From Streptomyces roseicoloratus (GTDB lineage Bacteria; Actinomycetota; Actinomycetes; Streptomycetales; Streptomycetaceae): 64,000 bases of DNA. This document shows, piece by piece, positions 51,923 to 61,612 of this stretch (position 1 is the stretch's first letter; each line of letters opens with the position of its first letter). A program made the translations under genes and the position numbers. The notes under the pieces are model-generated. The model saw only the letters and a list, made by a program, of their open reading frames with translations. It was not told the origin of the DNA and made no database searches. The stretch spans positions 1 to 64,000 of the forward strand of contig NZ_SDOY01000139.1 of NCBI RefSeq assembly GCF_004117935.1. The letters are read 5' to 3'.

Positions 51923-54900
51923 CCCGCGCTCCCCGGACTGCTGTGCCACAGCTTCCGCGACGGCGTCGCGGCGCCTTCCCCGGCGGGCCGGAGGTCGGCC
52001 CAGGGGTTCATCTCGTAGCCGGTGGGCAGGGTGATGCGCCTGCCGGTGTCGCCGGTCCCCTCGGGGGTCTGCCCCGGCTGTTCGGAGAGCCGTTCGCCCA
52101 CCGCCTCCAGGCCGCCGCTCTCCCGCAGTTCGGCGAGTTCGGCGAGGTTCCAGGCGGCGGCGCCGACCACGCTGAGGCTGCGCGGGCCGCGCCGCTGCAC
52201 CACGCCGCGGACGAGCAGCAGCCAGGAGTGGAAGACGGTGTGGGCGCAGCGCTCGTGGGAGTCGTCGAAGAAGGCGAGGTCGACCAGGCCGGTGCCGTCG
52301 TCGAGGGTGGTGAAGATGACCCGCTTGCCGGAGCGGATCGGCGGGGTCTGGGTGGCCGCCTTGGCGCCGGCGACCAGGACGGTCTGTCCGTGGGCGGCCG
52401 AGCGCAGCCGGCGGGCGGAGACCACGCCGAGTTCGCGCAGGAAGGCCTGGTGGTCGCCCATGAGGTGGCGGGAGGCGTCCATGCCGAGGATGCCGAGTTC
52501 GGCGCTGAGCCGTTCGCTCTCGTCGAGGTCGGGCAGGCCGACGGGGGCCGTCCTGCGGCCCTGGGCGAGCGGGAGTTGTCCGCCGTAGGAGGCGGCGCCC
52601 CGCTGGGTGCGGTGGAGTTCGGTGAGGTGCAGCAGCAGGTCGCGGCGGTTGGCGCCGAAGGCGTCGAGCGCGCCGACCTGGGCGAGCCGTTCGGCGACGG
52701 GTTTGCGCGGGCGGGCCCGCTCCCAGAAGTCGAGCAGCGAGGCGTAGGGCTGTCCGGCCTCGATGCGGGCGCTCTCGGCCTCGCTGATGCCGTGCACGTC
52801 GGCGAGGCCGAGCCGGAGGCCGAACACCGGCGCCGCACCAGGCTCTTCGGATACCAGTTCGATGCGATGGGCGGCCGCCGACCGGTTCACGTCGAGCGGC
52901 AGCACGGGCACCCCGCGCCGCCGGGCGTCCGCGAGCAGCAGCCGCTTCGGGTACATGCCGGGGTCGTGGGTGAGCAGCCCGGCGTAGAAGGCGGCCGGGT
53001 GGTGCGCCTTGAGCCAGGCGGACTGGTAGGTCGGCACGGCGAAGGCCACCGCGTGCGCCTTGCAGAAGCCGTACGAGCCGAAGGCCTCGACGATCTCCCA
53101 GGTACGGGCGACGACCTCGTCCGCGTAGCCCTTCGACCGCGCCCGCTCGGCGAACCAGTTCCTGATCCTGCCCTGCGACTCGGGGTGGGAGAGGCCGCGG
53201 CGCACCTGGTCGGCCTCGTCGCGGCCGCAGCCGGTCATGACGGAGACGATCTCGATGATCTGCTCGTGGAAGACGACGACGCCGTACGTCTCCTTCAGCG
53301 CGTCCTCCAGGTCGGGGTGCGGGTAGCGGACCGGCGCGCGGCCGTGCCGGGCGGCGATGAACGGGCGGACCATGTCGGCGGCGACCGGTCCCGGGCGGAA
53401 GAGGGAGATGTCCACGACCAGGTCGTGGAAGGTCTCCGGCTGGAGCCGGCCCACCAGGTCGCGCTGGCCGGGCGACTCGATCTGGAAGCAGCCGAGGGTC
53501 TCGGTGGAGCGGATCAGCCGGTACGTGTCGGGGTCGCCGGGCGGGATCGCGTCGACGTCCGGGCGGGTGCCGGTGGCCCGTTCGACCTCGGCGACCGCGT
53601 GCGCCATCGCCGACTGCATCCGTACGCCGAGGACGTCGAGCTTGAGCAGGCCGAGGTCCTCCACGTCCTCCTTGTCGAACTGCGACATGGGCAGCCCCTC
53701 GCCGCTGGTCGGCACGACGGGGGTGCGGGCGAGCAGCGAGGCGTCGGAGAGGAGCACGCCGCAGGGGTGCATGGCGATGCCGCGGGGCAGCGCGTCGAGG
53801 GCCTCGACCAGCTCCCAGAAGCGCTCGCGTCCTTCCGTCTCCGCCTTCAGCCCGCGCAGTTCGGGCAGTTCGCCGAGGGCGGCGCGGGCGTCCCGGGCGC
53901 GGATGTGCGGGAAGGCCTTGGCGATCCGGTCGATCTCGGCCGGGTCCATGGACAGGGCGGCGCCGACGTCGCGTACCGCGTGGCGGACCCGGTAGGTCTC
54001 GGGCATGGCGACGGTGACGACCCGCTCGGCGCCGAAGCGGTCGAGGATCGCCCGGTAGACCTCGATGCGGCGGGCGGACTCCACGTCGACGTCGATGTCG
54101 GGCAGTGCGGTGCGGCGCTTGGACAGGAAGCGCTCCATCAGCAGTCCGTGCTCGACCGGGTCGGCGTGGGCGATGCCGAGGAGGTGGTTGACGAGGGAGC
54201 CGGCGCCGGAGCCGCGGGCGGCCACCCGGATGCCCATGTCCCGTACGTCGTCCACGACCTGGGCGACCGTCAGGAAGTAGCTGGCGAAGCCGTGGTGGGC
54301 GATGATGTCCAGCTCGTGGTGCATCCGGTCCCAGTAGACGCGCCGGTCGGGGCGCCGGTCGTAGCCCTTGAGGACCATGCCGGCGGCGGCCCGGGAGGCC
54401 AGCACGCGCTGGGCGGTGCGGTGGGCGGCGCCGACCAGGTACGGCTCGGGGAAGTGCGCGGAGCCCATGCCGAGGTCGTCCTGGGGGTCGACGAGGCAGG
54501 CCGCGGCGACGGCCTCGGTCCGCTCCAGGAGCCGGTGCGCGGCGTCCCGGCGGAAGCCCGCGGCCTCCACCACCCGCTCGGCCGTGGCCAGCATGGCGGC
54601 GGCGTCCTTGAGCCAGGCCTCGCCGCTGTCGAGCCCGGCGCGCGGGTCGACCGGGACGAGCCGGCGGGCCGCGTCGAGGACGTCGGCGATCGGGCCCTGG
54701 CCAGGGTCGGCGTACCGCACCTCGTTGGCGAGCACGGGGCGGACGCCCTGCTCGGCGGCGAAGCCGACGGTACGGGCGGCGAGCCGCAGCGAGCCGGGGC
54801 CGGTGCCGGAGCGTCCGTGGTGCACGACCTCCAGGCACAGGGCGTCGCCGTACCGCTCGCGCCAGGGCACGAGCAGCCGCGCGGCCCGGTCGGGGCGGCC

Positions 54901-55443
54901 CGCGGCGAGGGCCCGGCCGACGTCGGAGCCCGGGCCGAGCAGGACGAAGAGGTCCTCGCCCTGGTTGGCCGCCCAGGGCAGCACGGGCGGCCCCTCCCCC
55001 GCGTGGGCGTGGGCGGCGGTGACGAGCGCGCAGAGCCCGGCCCAGCCGGCCCGGGACCGGGCGAGGAAGACGGCGCGGGGTGCGGACTCGTCCACGAAGG
55101 CGCCGCCGCGCACGGGCGCGCGCCGCGCGGAGGTGACCCCCGCGCCCGTACCCGCCCGGCCCGTCCCGGCGCCGCCCGTCCGGGCTCCGTCGTGCCCGGC
55201 GCCGTGCGGAGGGACGGCGGTCAGGAAGGGCTCACAGGCGAGGTCCACGCCGAAGAGCGGACGGACGCCCGCCTGCTCGCAGGCCTTGGCGAAGCGGACC
55301 ACGCCCGCGACCGTGTCGCGGTCGGTCAGGGCGAGGGCGTCCATGCCGCGCTCGACGGCGCGCTCGGCCAGCCGGGCGGGGTGCGAGGCGCCGTGGCGCA
55401 GGGAGAAGCCCGACGCGGTGTGCAGATGCGTGAACCCCGGCAT
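51919..55443 (-). CDS. dnaE2: error-prone DNA polymerase III alpha subunit DnaE2
   Basis: A 1174-residue C-family polymerase. The PHP domain occupies about residues 1-220 (FTHLHTASGFSLRHGASHP, DRDTVAGVVRFAK); the catalytic palm contains LPDIDVDVESARR near 447-455, the Asp pair of polymerase III alpha, and the fingers and helix-hairpin-helix follow (GYADEVVARTWEIVEAFGSYGFCKAHA). An OB-fold near 1010-1090 ends the protein; there is no long C-terminal tail as in DnaE1. ATG 55443 has a GGGAGG site. Two LexA-type boxes lie upstream, so it is expected to be SOS-induced. It forms an operon with the ImuB-like gene. Confidence 0.95.
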   Translation of the reverse strand: MPGFTHLHTASGFSLRHGASHPARLAERAVERGMDALALTDRDTVAGVVRFAKACEQAGVRPLFGVDLACEPFLTAVPPHGAGHDGARTGGAGTGRAGTGAGVTSARRAPVRGGAFVDESAPRAVFLARSRAGWAGLCALVTAAHAHAGEGPPVLPWAANQGEDLFVLLGPGSDVGRALAAGRPDRAARLLVPWRERYGDALCLEVVHHGRSGTGPGSLRLAARTVGFAAEQGVRPVLANEVRYADPGQGPIADVLDAARRLVPVDPRAGLDSGEAWLKDAAAMLATAERVVEAAGFRRDAAHRLLERTEAVAAACLVDPQDDLGMGSAHFPEPYLVGAAHRTAQRVLASRAAAGMVLKGYDRRPDRRVYWDRMHHELDIIAHHGFASYFLTVAQVVDDVRDMGIRVAARGSGAGSLVNHLLGIAHADPVEHGLLMERFLSKRRTALPDIDVDVESARRIEVYRAILDRFGAERVVTVAMPETYRVRHAVRDVGAALSMDPAEIDRIAKAFPHIRARDARAALGELPELRGLKAETEGRERFWELVEALDALPRGIAMHPCGVLLSDASLLARTPVVPTSGEGLPMSQFDKEDVEDLGLLKLDVLGVRMQSAMAHAVAEVERATGTRPDVDAIPPGDPDTYRLIRSTETLGCFQIESPGQRDLVGRLQPETFHDLVVDISLFRPGPVAADMVRPFIAARHGRAPVRYPHPDLEDALKETYGVVVFHEQIIEIVSVMTGCGRDEADQVRRGLSHPESQGRIRNWFAERARSKGYADEVVARTWEIVEAFGSYGFCKAHAVAFAVPTYQSAWLKAHHPAAFYAGLLTHDPGMYPKRLLLADARRRGVPVLPLDVNRSAAAHRIELVSEEPGAAPVFGLRLGLADVHGISEAESARIEAGQPYASLLDFWERARPRKPVAERLAQVGALDAFGANRRDLLLHLTELHRTQRGAASYGGQLPLAQGRRTAPVGLPDLDESERLSAELGILGMDASRHLMGDHQAFLRELGVVSARRLRSAAHGQTVLVAGAKAATQTPPIRSGKRVIFTTLDDGTGLVDLAFFDDSHERCAHTVFHSWLLLVRGVVQRRGPRSLSVVGAAAWNLAELAELRESGGLEAVGERLSEQPGQTPEGTGDTGRRITLPTGYEMNPWADLRPAGEGAATPSRKLWHSSPGSAG

Positions 55444-55469
55444 GCGCCGTCCCACCTCCCACAGCGAAA

Positions 55470-55485
55470 TCGTACATACGTTCCC
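55470..55485. promoter_or_regulatory. second, weaker LexA-like box
   Basis: TCGTACATACGTTCCC matches the actinobacterial SOS consensus TCGAAC-n4-GTTCGA in nine of twelve fixed positions. It lies between the better box and the dnaE2 start. Confidence 0.45.
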
Positions 55486-55513
55486 ACCCCCTCGGTCTCA
55501 CCCTAACCCATTT

Positions 55514-55529
55514 TCGAACGCTCGTACGA
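55514..55529. promoter_or_regulatory. LexA (SOS) box of dnaE2
   Basis: TCGAACGCTCGTACGA fits TCGAAC-n4-GTTCGA with one mismatch (GTaCGA). It lies 71-86 bases upstream of the dnaE2 start and predicts LexA repression relieved by DNA damage. Confidence 0.85.
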
Positions 55530-55644
55530 TAACCGGGTGCGGCGGACGTTCCGCTCGGCGTCCGGCCGCCGCTCAGGCCGCCCACCTCAGCCATTCGGCC
55601 CCTTCCCACCTGCGGGGACACCACCCGCCCCGGAGCGTGGGGGC

Positions 55645-56685
55645 ATGAGTCTCGTCGACGAACTGAAGAGCGCGGTCACCCCGCGGGCAGCCCTGCTGGT
55701 CCTCGGCGTCTTCGCGCTCCAGATGCTGTTCATCACCTCGTACGTCGGGGCCCTGCACAGTCCGAAACCGACGGACGTGCCCTTCGGCGTGGTCGCCCCG
55801 CCGCAGGTCTCCACCGCCCTCATGGACCGGCTGGAGAAGCTGCCCGGCGATCCGCTCGCCCCGCGCACGGTCGCGGACGCGCAGGCGGCACGGGACCAGA
55901 TCGTGAACAGGGAGATCGACGGGGCGCTGATCGTCGACCCGAGGGGCCGCACCGACACCCTGCTCGTCGCCTCCGGCGGCGGCACCGTGCTCTCCTCCGC
56001 GCTGGAGAAGATGTTCACCCAGGTGGAGGCGGCCAACCAGCGCACCGTCCGGACCGTCGACGTCGCTCCCGCCTCCTCCGAGGACTTCGACGGGCTCTCC
56101 GCCTTCTACCTGGTGGTCGGCTGGTGCGTCGGCGGCTACATCTGCGCGGCGATCCTGGCGATCAGCGCCGGCGCCCGGCCCGCCAACGGGGAGCGGGCGG
56201 TCATCCGGCTCGGGACGCTGGCGGTCTACTCGGTTGTCAGCGGTCTCGGCGGCGCGGTCATCATCGGCCCGATCCTGGGCGCCCTGCCCGGCAGCGTCGC
56301 CGCGCTGTGGGGACTCGGCACCCTGGTGGTCTTCGCGGTCGGCGCGGCCACCCTCGCCCTGCAGTCCCTCTTCGGGATCGTCGGCATCGGCCTGGCGATC
56401 CTCCTCATCGTCGTCGCCGGCAACCCCAGCGCGGGCGGCGCCTTCCCGCTGCCGATGCTGCCGCCGTTCTGGAAGGCGATCGGCCCGGCCCTGCCCCCGG
56501 GCGCCGGCACCTGGGCGGCACGCTCGATCGCGTACTTCAAGGGCAACGACATGACCGCCTCGATGCTGGTCCTGTCGGCCTGGGCGGTCGTCGGCTCCGC
56601 CGTCACCCTGGTGATGGCCTCACTGAGGCCCGCCCGTCCGGAGCCGGAGCCGCCCGCCCCGGAGCCGGCCGGGGCCCGGGCCTGA
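55645..56685 (+). CDS. DUF3533/ABC-2-like membrane protein
   Basis: A 346-residue membrane protein: one N-terminal helix (ALLVLGVFALQMLFITSYVG), an extracytoplasmic domain of about 130 residues (VPFGVVAPPQVSTALMDRL, EIDGALIVDP), then five or six helices (SAFYLVVGWCVGGYICAAILAIS onward), and a Pro/Glu-rich tail. This is the layout of YhgE/Pip- and ABC-2-related exporter subunits (DUF3533). No ATPase is adjacent. It ends at a strong terminator. Function unproven, possibly export of lipids or drugs. Confidence 0.75.
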   Translation: MSLVDELKSAVTPRAALLVLGVFALQMLFITSYVGALHSPKPTDVPFGVVAPPQVSTALMDRLEKLPGDPLAPRTVADAQAARDQIVNREIDGALIVDPRGRTDTLLVASGGGTVLSSALEKMFTQVEAANQRTVRTVDVAPASSEDFDGLSAFYLVVGWCVGGYICAAILAISAGARPANGERAVIRLGTLAVYSVVSGLGGAVIIGPILGALPGSVAALWGLGTLVVFAVGAATLALQSLFGIVGIGLAILLIVVAGNPSAGGAFPLPMLPPFWKAIGPALPPGAGTWAARSIAYFKGNDMTASMLVLSAWAVVGSAVTLVMASLRPARPEPEPPAPEPAGARA

Positions 56686-56689
56686 GAGA

Positions 56690-56725
56690 CCTCGCGGAAG
56701 GGCGCGCGGAGGCCCTTCCGCGAGG
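56690..56725 (+). terminator. 14-bp hairpin terminator
   Basis: CCTCGCGGAAGGGC pairs perfectly with GCCCTTCCGCGAGG around an 8-base loop, starting five bases after the membrane-protein stop codon. It is the strongest perfect stem in the window. Confidence 0.85.
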
Positions 56726-56749
56726 CAACGCACCGGATACCCTCCCCTC

Positions 56750-57643
56750 ATGGGAACACCCGTGCGCACCGACGACGGCCGCTTACTGGTGGCCGAGGAA
56801 TGGGGGAACCCCTCGGGTACCCCCGTGCTCCTGTTCCACGGAACTCCCGGCAGCCGCCTCGCCACCGCGCTGCCCGGACTGGCCGGGCGGCACCCCGGCG
56901 TCCGGTTCCTCTCCTACGACCGTCCGGGATACGGGGACTCCGTCCGCAGCCCGGGCCGCCGCGTCGCCGACGCCGCCCGGGACGCCGCCGCGGTCGCCGA
57001 CGCCTTCGGTGTGGACCGGTTCGCGGTCGTCGGCCGCTCCGGCGGCGGCCCGCACGCCCTGGCCTGCGCCGCCCTGCTCCCCCACCGGGTCCGGGCGGCC
57101 GCCGTCCTGGTGGGGCTCGCACCGCCGGACGCCGACGGTCTGGACTGGCACGCGGACATGACCCCGTTCAACGTCCGTGAGTACGGCCTGGCGCGGGACT
57201 GCCTGGACGGGACCGACCCGGCCGGGCTCGACCGGGAGCTCGCCGCCCGCGCCGCCGCCGTACGGCGGGATCCGGAGCGGCTCGTCGACGACCTGCGCGC
57301 CGACCTCTCCCCGTACGACCGGCCCGTCATCGAGGACCCGCGGGTGCGCACCGTGCTGCTGCGCGGCTATCGCGAGGCACTGCGGGTCTCGCACCACGGC
57401 TGGCTCGACGACTGCCTCGCCTTCGTCGGCCCCTGGGGCTTCGACGTCTCCTCCGTCGCCGTGCCGGTGCTGCTGTGGCACGGCCTCGACGACGGCTTCT
57501 CCCCCGTCGGCCACACCCGCTGGCTCGCCGGCCGCATTCCCGGGGCCCGGCCCGTCCTCGTGCCCGGCGCCGGGCACTTCGCCGCCCAGTACGCGCTGCC
57601 CGAGGTGCTCCACTGGCTGGACGGTCAGGACACGGTGCGCTGA
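56750..57643 (+). CDS. alpha/beta hydrolase
   Basis: A 297-residue cytosolic hydrolase with LFHGTPGSR (oxyanion), VGRSGGGPHAL (nucleophile Ser in an unusual GRSGG elbow), HGLDDGFSPV (Asp) and VPGAGHFAAQY (His). The family covers esterases, haloperoxidases and lactone hydrolases. Codon 12 is TTA (56783-56785), so translation should need bldA tRNA. It is the first gene after the hairpin and converges with the next gene. Confidence 0.85.
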   Translation: MGTPVRTDDGRLLVAEEWGNPSGTPVLLFHGTPGSRLATALPGLAGRHPGVRFLSYDRPGYGDSVRSPGRRVADAARDAAAVADAFGVDRFAVVGRSGGGPHALACAALLPHRVRAAAVLVGLAPPDADGLDWHADMTPFNVREYGLARDCLDGTDPAGLDRELAARAAAVRRDPERLVDDLRADLSPYDRPVIEDPRVRTVLLRGYREALRVSHHGWLDDCLAFVGPWGFDVSSVAVPVLLWHGLDDGFSPVGHTRWLAGRIPGARPVLVPGAGHFAAQYALPEVLHWLDGQDTVR

Positions 57644-58335
57644 TACGCGGTGGACCGGGCGCCCTTGAGGGCGTCCAGTATCCGCTCGTGGCTGTCTCCG
57701 ACGGTGTCGGTCACCCGGACCCTGAGGTACAGGGCCTCCACCTCGTCGACGAAGCGCGGGGAGAACGCCCCCAGCATCGTCGTCTCGTAGCTGCCCGTGC
57801 CCACCAGCGGGAAGTTGCCCATCGTGACCAGCTGGAAGTCCTCCCCGGCGGTGAGCCCGGCCGCGGTCAGCGCCGCCGCCGCTCCCTGGACATCGGTCCA
57901 CGGCCCGGCGGGATCGGGCGTGTCGCCCCGCGGGACCACGAGGCACGCGTACTCCTCCACCACGACCGTGTGCGAGCCCCCGTTGAGCAGGCCCACCTGC
58001 CACTCGGACACGCCACCGCGCAGGTTTCCGGTGGTCCAGTCGGCGCGCCAGCCCAGGTACGGCCGTACGGTACGGGCGTACTGGGCTCGGGCGAGTACCG
58101 CGCCGGCCGCGACGGCCAGCAGACTGCCGAGGGGCTCCATGTCGAGCAGCTGGAGACGCCACGGCCACTCGGCCCGCGCCTCGGCGGTCATGTTGGCCCG
58201 GACGATCTCCCAGCCGAGCACGCCCGTCAGCAGGACGAGCAGCACGATCGGTGCCGTGAAGAGCAACGGGCTGCGGCGCACCCGGCGCTGGGCGTCGGAG
58301 ACCGTGAGGGGTCTCCGATTCCTGAAGACGGCCAC
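57625..58335 (-). CDS. unrecognised membrane protein with extracytoplasmic domain
   Basis: A 236-residue protein with two hydrophobic helices near the N-terminus (LFTAPIVLLVLLTGVLGWEIV and GSLLAVAAGAVLARAQYA) and a soluble C-terminal domain of about 130 residues with LGWRADWTTGNLRGG and FSPRFVDEVEALYLRVRV. I do not recognise the family. It starts with a GTG preceded by GGGGGA. It overlaps the converging hydrolase gene by 19 bases. Confidence 0.65.
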   Translation of the reverse strand: MAVFRNRRPLTVSDAQRRVRRSPLLFTAPIVLLVLLTGVLGWEIVRANMTAEARAEWPWRLQLLDMEPLGSLLAVAAGAVLARAQYARTVRPYLGWRADWTTGNLRGGVSEWQVGLLNGGSHTVVVEEYACLVVPRGDTPDPAGPWTDVQGAAAALTAAGLTAGEDFQLVTMGNFPLVGTGSYETTMLGAFSPRFVDEVEALYLRVRVTDTVGDSHERILDALKGARSTAYQRTVS

Positions 58336-58504
58336 GTGTGTTCCCCCGGTTCACGGACAACGTCCCCCGGCCGGTGTGCGGCCGGGGGACCTTGGTTGTG
58401 CTCATGGTGCCCGGAACCGGGCGACGGGTCCAGGCCGTCTCCTCCGGATCTCGCCGGGCTTCCGGCGCCCGGCCGCCGATCCGGCCCGATCCCGAGGAAG
58501 CGGC

Positions 58505-59404
58505 CTAGTAGACGTGGACGCCGTACGCGTTCAGCGCCTCCGTGACCGGCTGGAAGAACGTGGTGCCGCCGGAGGAGCAGTTGCCGCTGCCGCCGGAGGT
58601 GAGGCCGATGGCGCGGCTGCCGGAGTAGAGCGGGCCACCGGAGTCACCGGGCTCGGCGCAGACGTTGGTCCGGATCATGCCGTAGACGATGTCGCCGCCG
58701 CCGTAGTTGACGGTGGCGTTGAGGCCGGTGACCGAGCCGCTGTGGGTGCCGGTGGTGGAGCCGCGGCGGGTGACGGACATGCCGACGGTGGCGTTGGCGG
58801 CGCTGGTGATGTCGACGCTGCCGACCGAACCGGACTTGGTCACCGTGCTGTTGGTGTAGCGCACGATGCCGTAATCGTTGTTCGGGAAGCTGGATCCGGC
58901 GGTGGAGCCGAGCACCGTGGTCCGGGAGGAGTTGGAGTACCAGGTGCCCGCGCCGTCGGTGCAGTGGCCGGCGGTCAGGAAGTAGTAGTTGCCCGCGCCG
59001 TCCCGGACGTTGAAGCCGAGGGAGCAGCGCCAGCTGCTCGCGTAGATGGCGTCGCCGCCGGAGATCAGCTTGGTGAACCTGCCCGGGGTCCGCTCGATGC
59101 GCAGGGCGCCCGCGTTGACGCCGGCCTGGCGCTTGATCTTCGCGATCTCCGCCTGCGAGACGGTCGAGTCAGCGGTGACGACCACCTTGCCGGTGGCGGC
59201 GTCGGTGTGCCAGGCGGTGCCCGCGACGTCGGCGGCGAGGACGGCGTCGCTCGCGGCGGCGAGCTGGGCGGTGCCGAAGGCCGGTGCGGAGTCGGCGCTC
59301 GCGGTGGGGACGGCGAGCGCCGCGGCGGCGACCAGACCGGTCGCCACGGCGGCCATCCTGACGGTGCCGGTCTTTCTCGTGGGGGTGGTGCGCTTGATCC
59401 TCAC
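58505..59404 (-). CDS. streptogrisin-type secreted serine protease (1)
   Basis: A 299-residue chymotrypsin-fold S1 protease with an alpha-lytic-type prodomain. Signal peptide about 1-37, propeptide to about 110, mature domain from [13 protein letters not shown]. Catalytic residues: His in LTAGHC, Asp in NNDYGIV, Ser in [10 protein letters not shown]; the CSLGF and AGHC cysteines form the first disulfide. Typical product is a secreted digestive protease of the streptogrisin A/B family. GTG start with a GAGG site. A paralogue lies immediately upstream. Confidence 0.93.
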   Translation of the reverse strand: MRIKRTTPTRKTGTVRMAAVATGLVAAAALAVPTASADSAPAFGTAQLAAASDAVLAADVAGTAWHTDAATGKVVVTADSTVSQAEIAKIKRQAGVNAGALRIERTPGRFTKLISGGDAIYASSWRCSLGFNVRDGAGNYYFLTAGHCTDGAGTWYSNSSRTTVLGSTAGSSFPNNDYGIVRYTNSTVTKSGSVGSVDITSAANATVGMSVTRRGSTTGTHSGSVTGLNATVNYGGGDIVYGMIRTNVCAEPGDSGGPLYSGSRAIGLTSGGSGNCSSGGTTFFQPVTEALNAYGVHVY

Positions 59405-59574
59405 TTCGCGTTCCTCCAGAGGGGAATCGGGGACCCGTCAGTGGGGTGCCGGGCCCGTGAGGCGCGGCCTTGGGGGGCCTGCGCTGTGGGGGAGTCTCCG
59501 GCCGCGCGAATTCGGGCCGCAAGGGCGGCTTTCGGTCGCACGGCCTTCAACCGACCAGCTGGGTGCGGGAGTCG

Positions 59575-60429
59575 CTAGAGGAGGCTCACCTTGTACTTGG
59601 CGAGCGCCTCGGGCACCGGCTGGTAGAACGTGGTGCCGCCGGAGGAGCAGTTGCCGCTGCCGCCGGAGGTGATGCCGAGCGCCTTGGTGCCGTCGTAGAG
59701 GGCACCACCCGAGTCGCCGGGCTCGGCGCAGACGTTGGTCTGGATCATGCCGCGCACGGTGCCGCCGCCGGAGTAGTGGACGGTGGCGTTCACACCGGTG
59801 ACGGTGCCGCTGCGGGTGCCGGTGGTCGAGCCGGAACGCTTGACGGACTCGCCCACGTAGGCGTCGGCGGCGGTGAAGCCGCCGGTGCGGCCGAGCGAGG
59901 TGTTGTCGTAGCGGACCAGGGCGTAGTCGTTGCCCGGGAAGCTCGATCCGACCGTGGGACCGATCAGCGTGGACTGGGCCGAGTTGGCGTACCAGGTCTT
60001 CACGACGTTTCCGCAGTGGCCGGCGGTCAGGAAGTAGGGCGTGCCGCCCTTGACCACGTTGAAGCCGAGCGAACAGCGGTAGCCACTGCCGTAGATGGCG
60101 TCGCCCGGTCCGAGCAGGGGCGTGAAGACCCCGGCGGTTCTCTCGACCCGCAGCGCCGCGGCGTCGGCGCCGGCCGCCCGGCGGATCTTCGCGATGCCGG
60201 CCTCGCCGACCGTGGAGTCGACGGTGACGACGACCCGGCCCGCGGCCTTGTCGACGTACCAGGCGGTGCCGCCGACGTCCGCCTTCAGGACGGCGGCGTC
60301 GGCACGGGCGAGCGCCTGGGCGCTCGCCGGTCCGGGCGTGGGGGCGGCGTGGGCGCCGGGAAGGCCGAGGGCGGTGGCCGCCGTGGCGGCGGCGACGACG
60401 GCGAGCAGTCGGATGCGTGTGGTCCTCAC
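59575..60429 (-). CDS. streptogrisin-type secreted serine protease (2)
   Basis: A 284-residue paralogue of the preceding gene, with signal peptide, alpha-lytic-type propeptide ([18 protein letters not shown]) and the same catalytic set: [15 protein letters not shown] and [10 protein letters not shown]. The GTG start has an AGGAG site close by. The two proteases are tandem duplicates with differing propeptides and loops, so they may differ in specificity. Both are last in their short transcripts on the minus strand. Confidence 0.92.
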   Translation of the reverse strand: MRTTRIRLLAVVAAATAATALGLPGAHAAPTPGPASAQALARADAAVLKADVGGTAWYVDKAAGRVVVTVDSTVGEAGIAKIRRAAGADAAALRVERTAGVFTPLLGPGDAIYGSGYRCSLGFNVVKGGTPYFLTAGHCGNVVKTWYANSAQSTLIGPTVGSSFPGNDYALVRYDNTSLGRTGGFTAADAYVGESVKRSGSTTGTRSGTVTGVNATVHYSGGGTVRGMIQTNVCAEPGDSGGALYDGTKALGITSGGSGNCSSGGTTFYQPVPEALAKYKVSLL

Positions 60430-60703
60430 TGGTCTCCTTCGGGTAGACACCGGAGGAACCCGCGGGTGGCGGGCCCATGAGGCATCGTCAGGTGACGTGT
60501 ACCTGACATGCACCGCGAGCGATACTGGCCCACCGATCCGGAACGCACAAGACCGCCCCCGCCCCGGCTCTACGCGCGTGGGCGGTGCGGGCCCCGGGGC
60601 CCGCACCGCCCGTCGGCTCCGTGACGGAACGCGGGCCGGCGTCCGCGGAAGGTCCGCACGGCAGCCGCACGGGGGCGGCGTCAGCCGTCCGCGCGGACCG
60701 ACG

Positions 60704-61519
60704 TCAGGCGCCCGCCACCCGCCGCTCCCCCGCCGCGACCGCCGTGTCCAGGGTGTTGCCCGGCGGCGGGAACGGGCAGATGAAGTGCGCCGCGAACGCG
60801 CACGGCGGCAGCAGCGCCCGGTTGAAGTCCACCGTCACCGAACCGTCCGCCGCCGGGGCGGCCGGCCGCAGGAAGCGGAAGCGGTAGCTGTCCCGGCCGC
60901 TGGTGGCGTCCGCGAACACCGCCCACAGCGTGCCGTCGTCCTCCACCGCCACCTGGAGGCCGTGCTCGGCGCCGTTCAGGTCGAAGACCAGCTCGCCGGA
61001 GAGCCCCAGACCGCGCTCCCTGCCGTCCGCGTTCGCGACGCGGACGTGCCGGTCCTCCCGGTACGGGCGGAACACTCCCGGCCGCACCCACTTCTCGTCG
61101 TACGGCGTGGCCTCGATGCCCCGGAAGGCGCGGCGCGCCTCCGACTCGGGGTCGAAGTCCCGTACCGCCCACTCGCCCTCGCGGCGCAGCACGACGAGGC
61201 GCCGTCCCGCCGACTCGGCCCGGGACTCGTGGATCGGGCCGTGGTCGGCGGTCAGCCGCACGGTGCCGATCAGCGGCTTGCCGTCGACCGTGACGGCGTC
61301 CTCGGCGCCCGCGCCGAGGACCACCTCGTCACCGTCCGCCCGCCACTCCCCCGGAACCGCCGGAATCCGCCCCTGCGGGTAGTCCGACAGCCAGTAGGTG
61401 CCGGTCAGCGAGAGCGGCCCGTACGACGACGCGACCGCCGCGTTCCGCTGCTCGTGCCAGCGCTGTCAGTCCTGCCGTTCCCGCCCGTCCTGCCGGTCCC
61501 GAGATGCATCCGTACTCAT
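60704..61519 (-). pseudogene. DUF1684 gene interrupted by a nonsense codon
   Basis: From ATG 61519 the reading frame gives MSTDASRDRQDGRERQD, then TGA at 61466-61468 (codon 18), then QRWHEQRNAAVASSYGPLSLTG and a complete DUF1684 domain to the stop at 60704 ([43 protein letters not shown]). The TGA stands exactly where a TGG (Trp) would give a normal start, so a single G-to-A change explains it. Downstream GTG codons (61324 onward) could allow re-initiation of a shortened protein. No ribosome binding site precedes either start. Confidence 0.7.
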
Positions 61520-61612
61520 GGTGAGCCACTGTTCCACAGCGCGGCCCCCCGACCGGTGCGGCCGGGGCGGACGTCACGCCGCGTTCACCTCACGCATGCA
61601 CCCGACGGCACG

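Noticed and set aside
51943-55506. Plus-strand open frame of more than 1100 codons opposite dnaE2
   Set aside because: It is antisense to a well-supported polymerase gene and its translation shows only low-complexity Gly/Val/Arg sequence.
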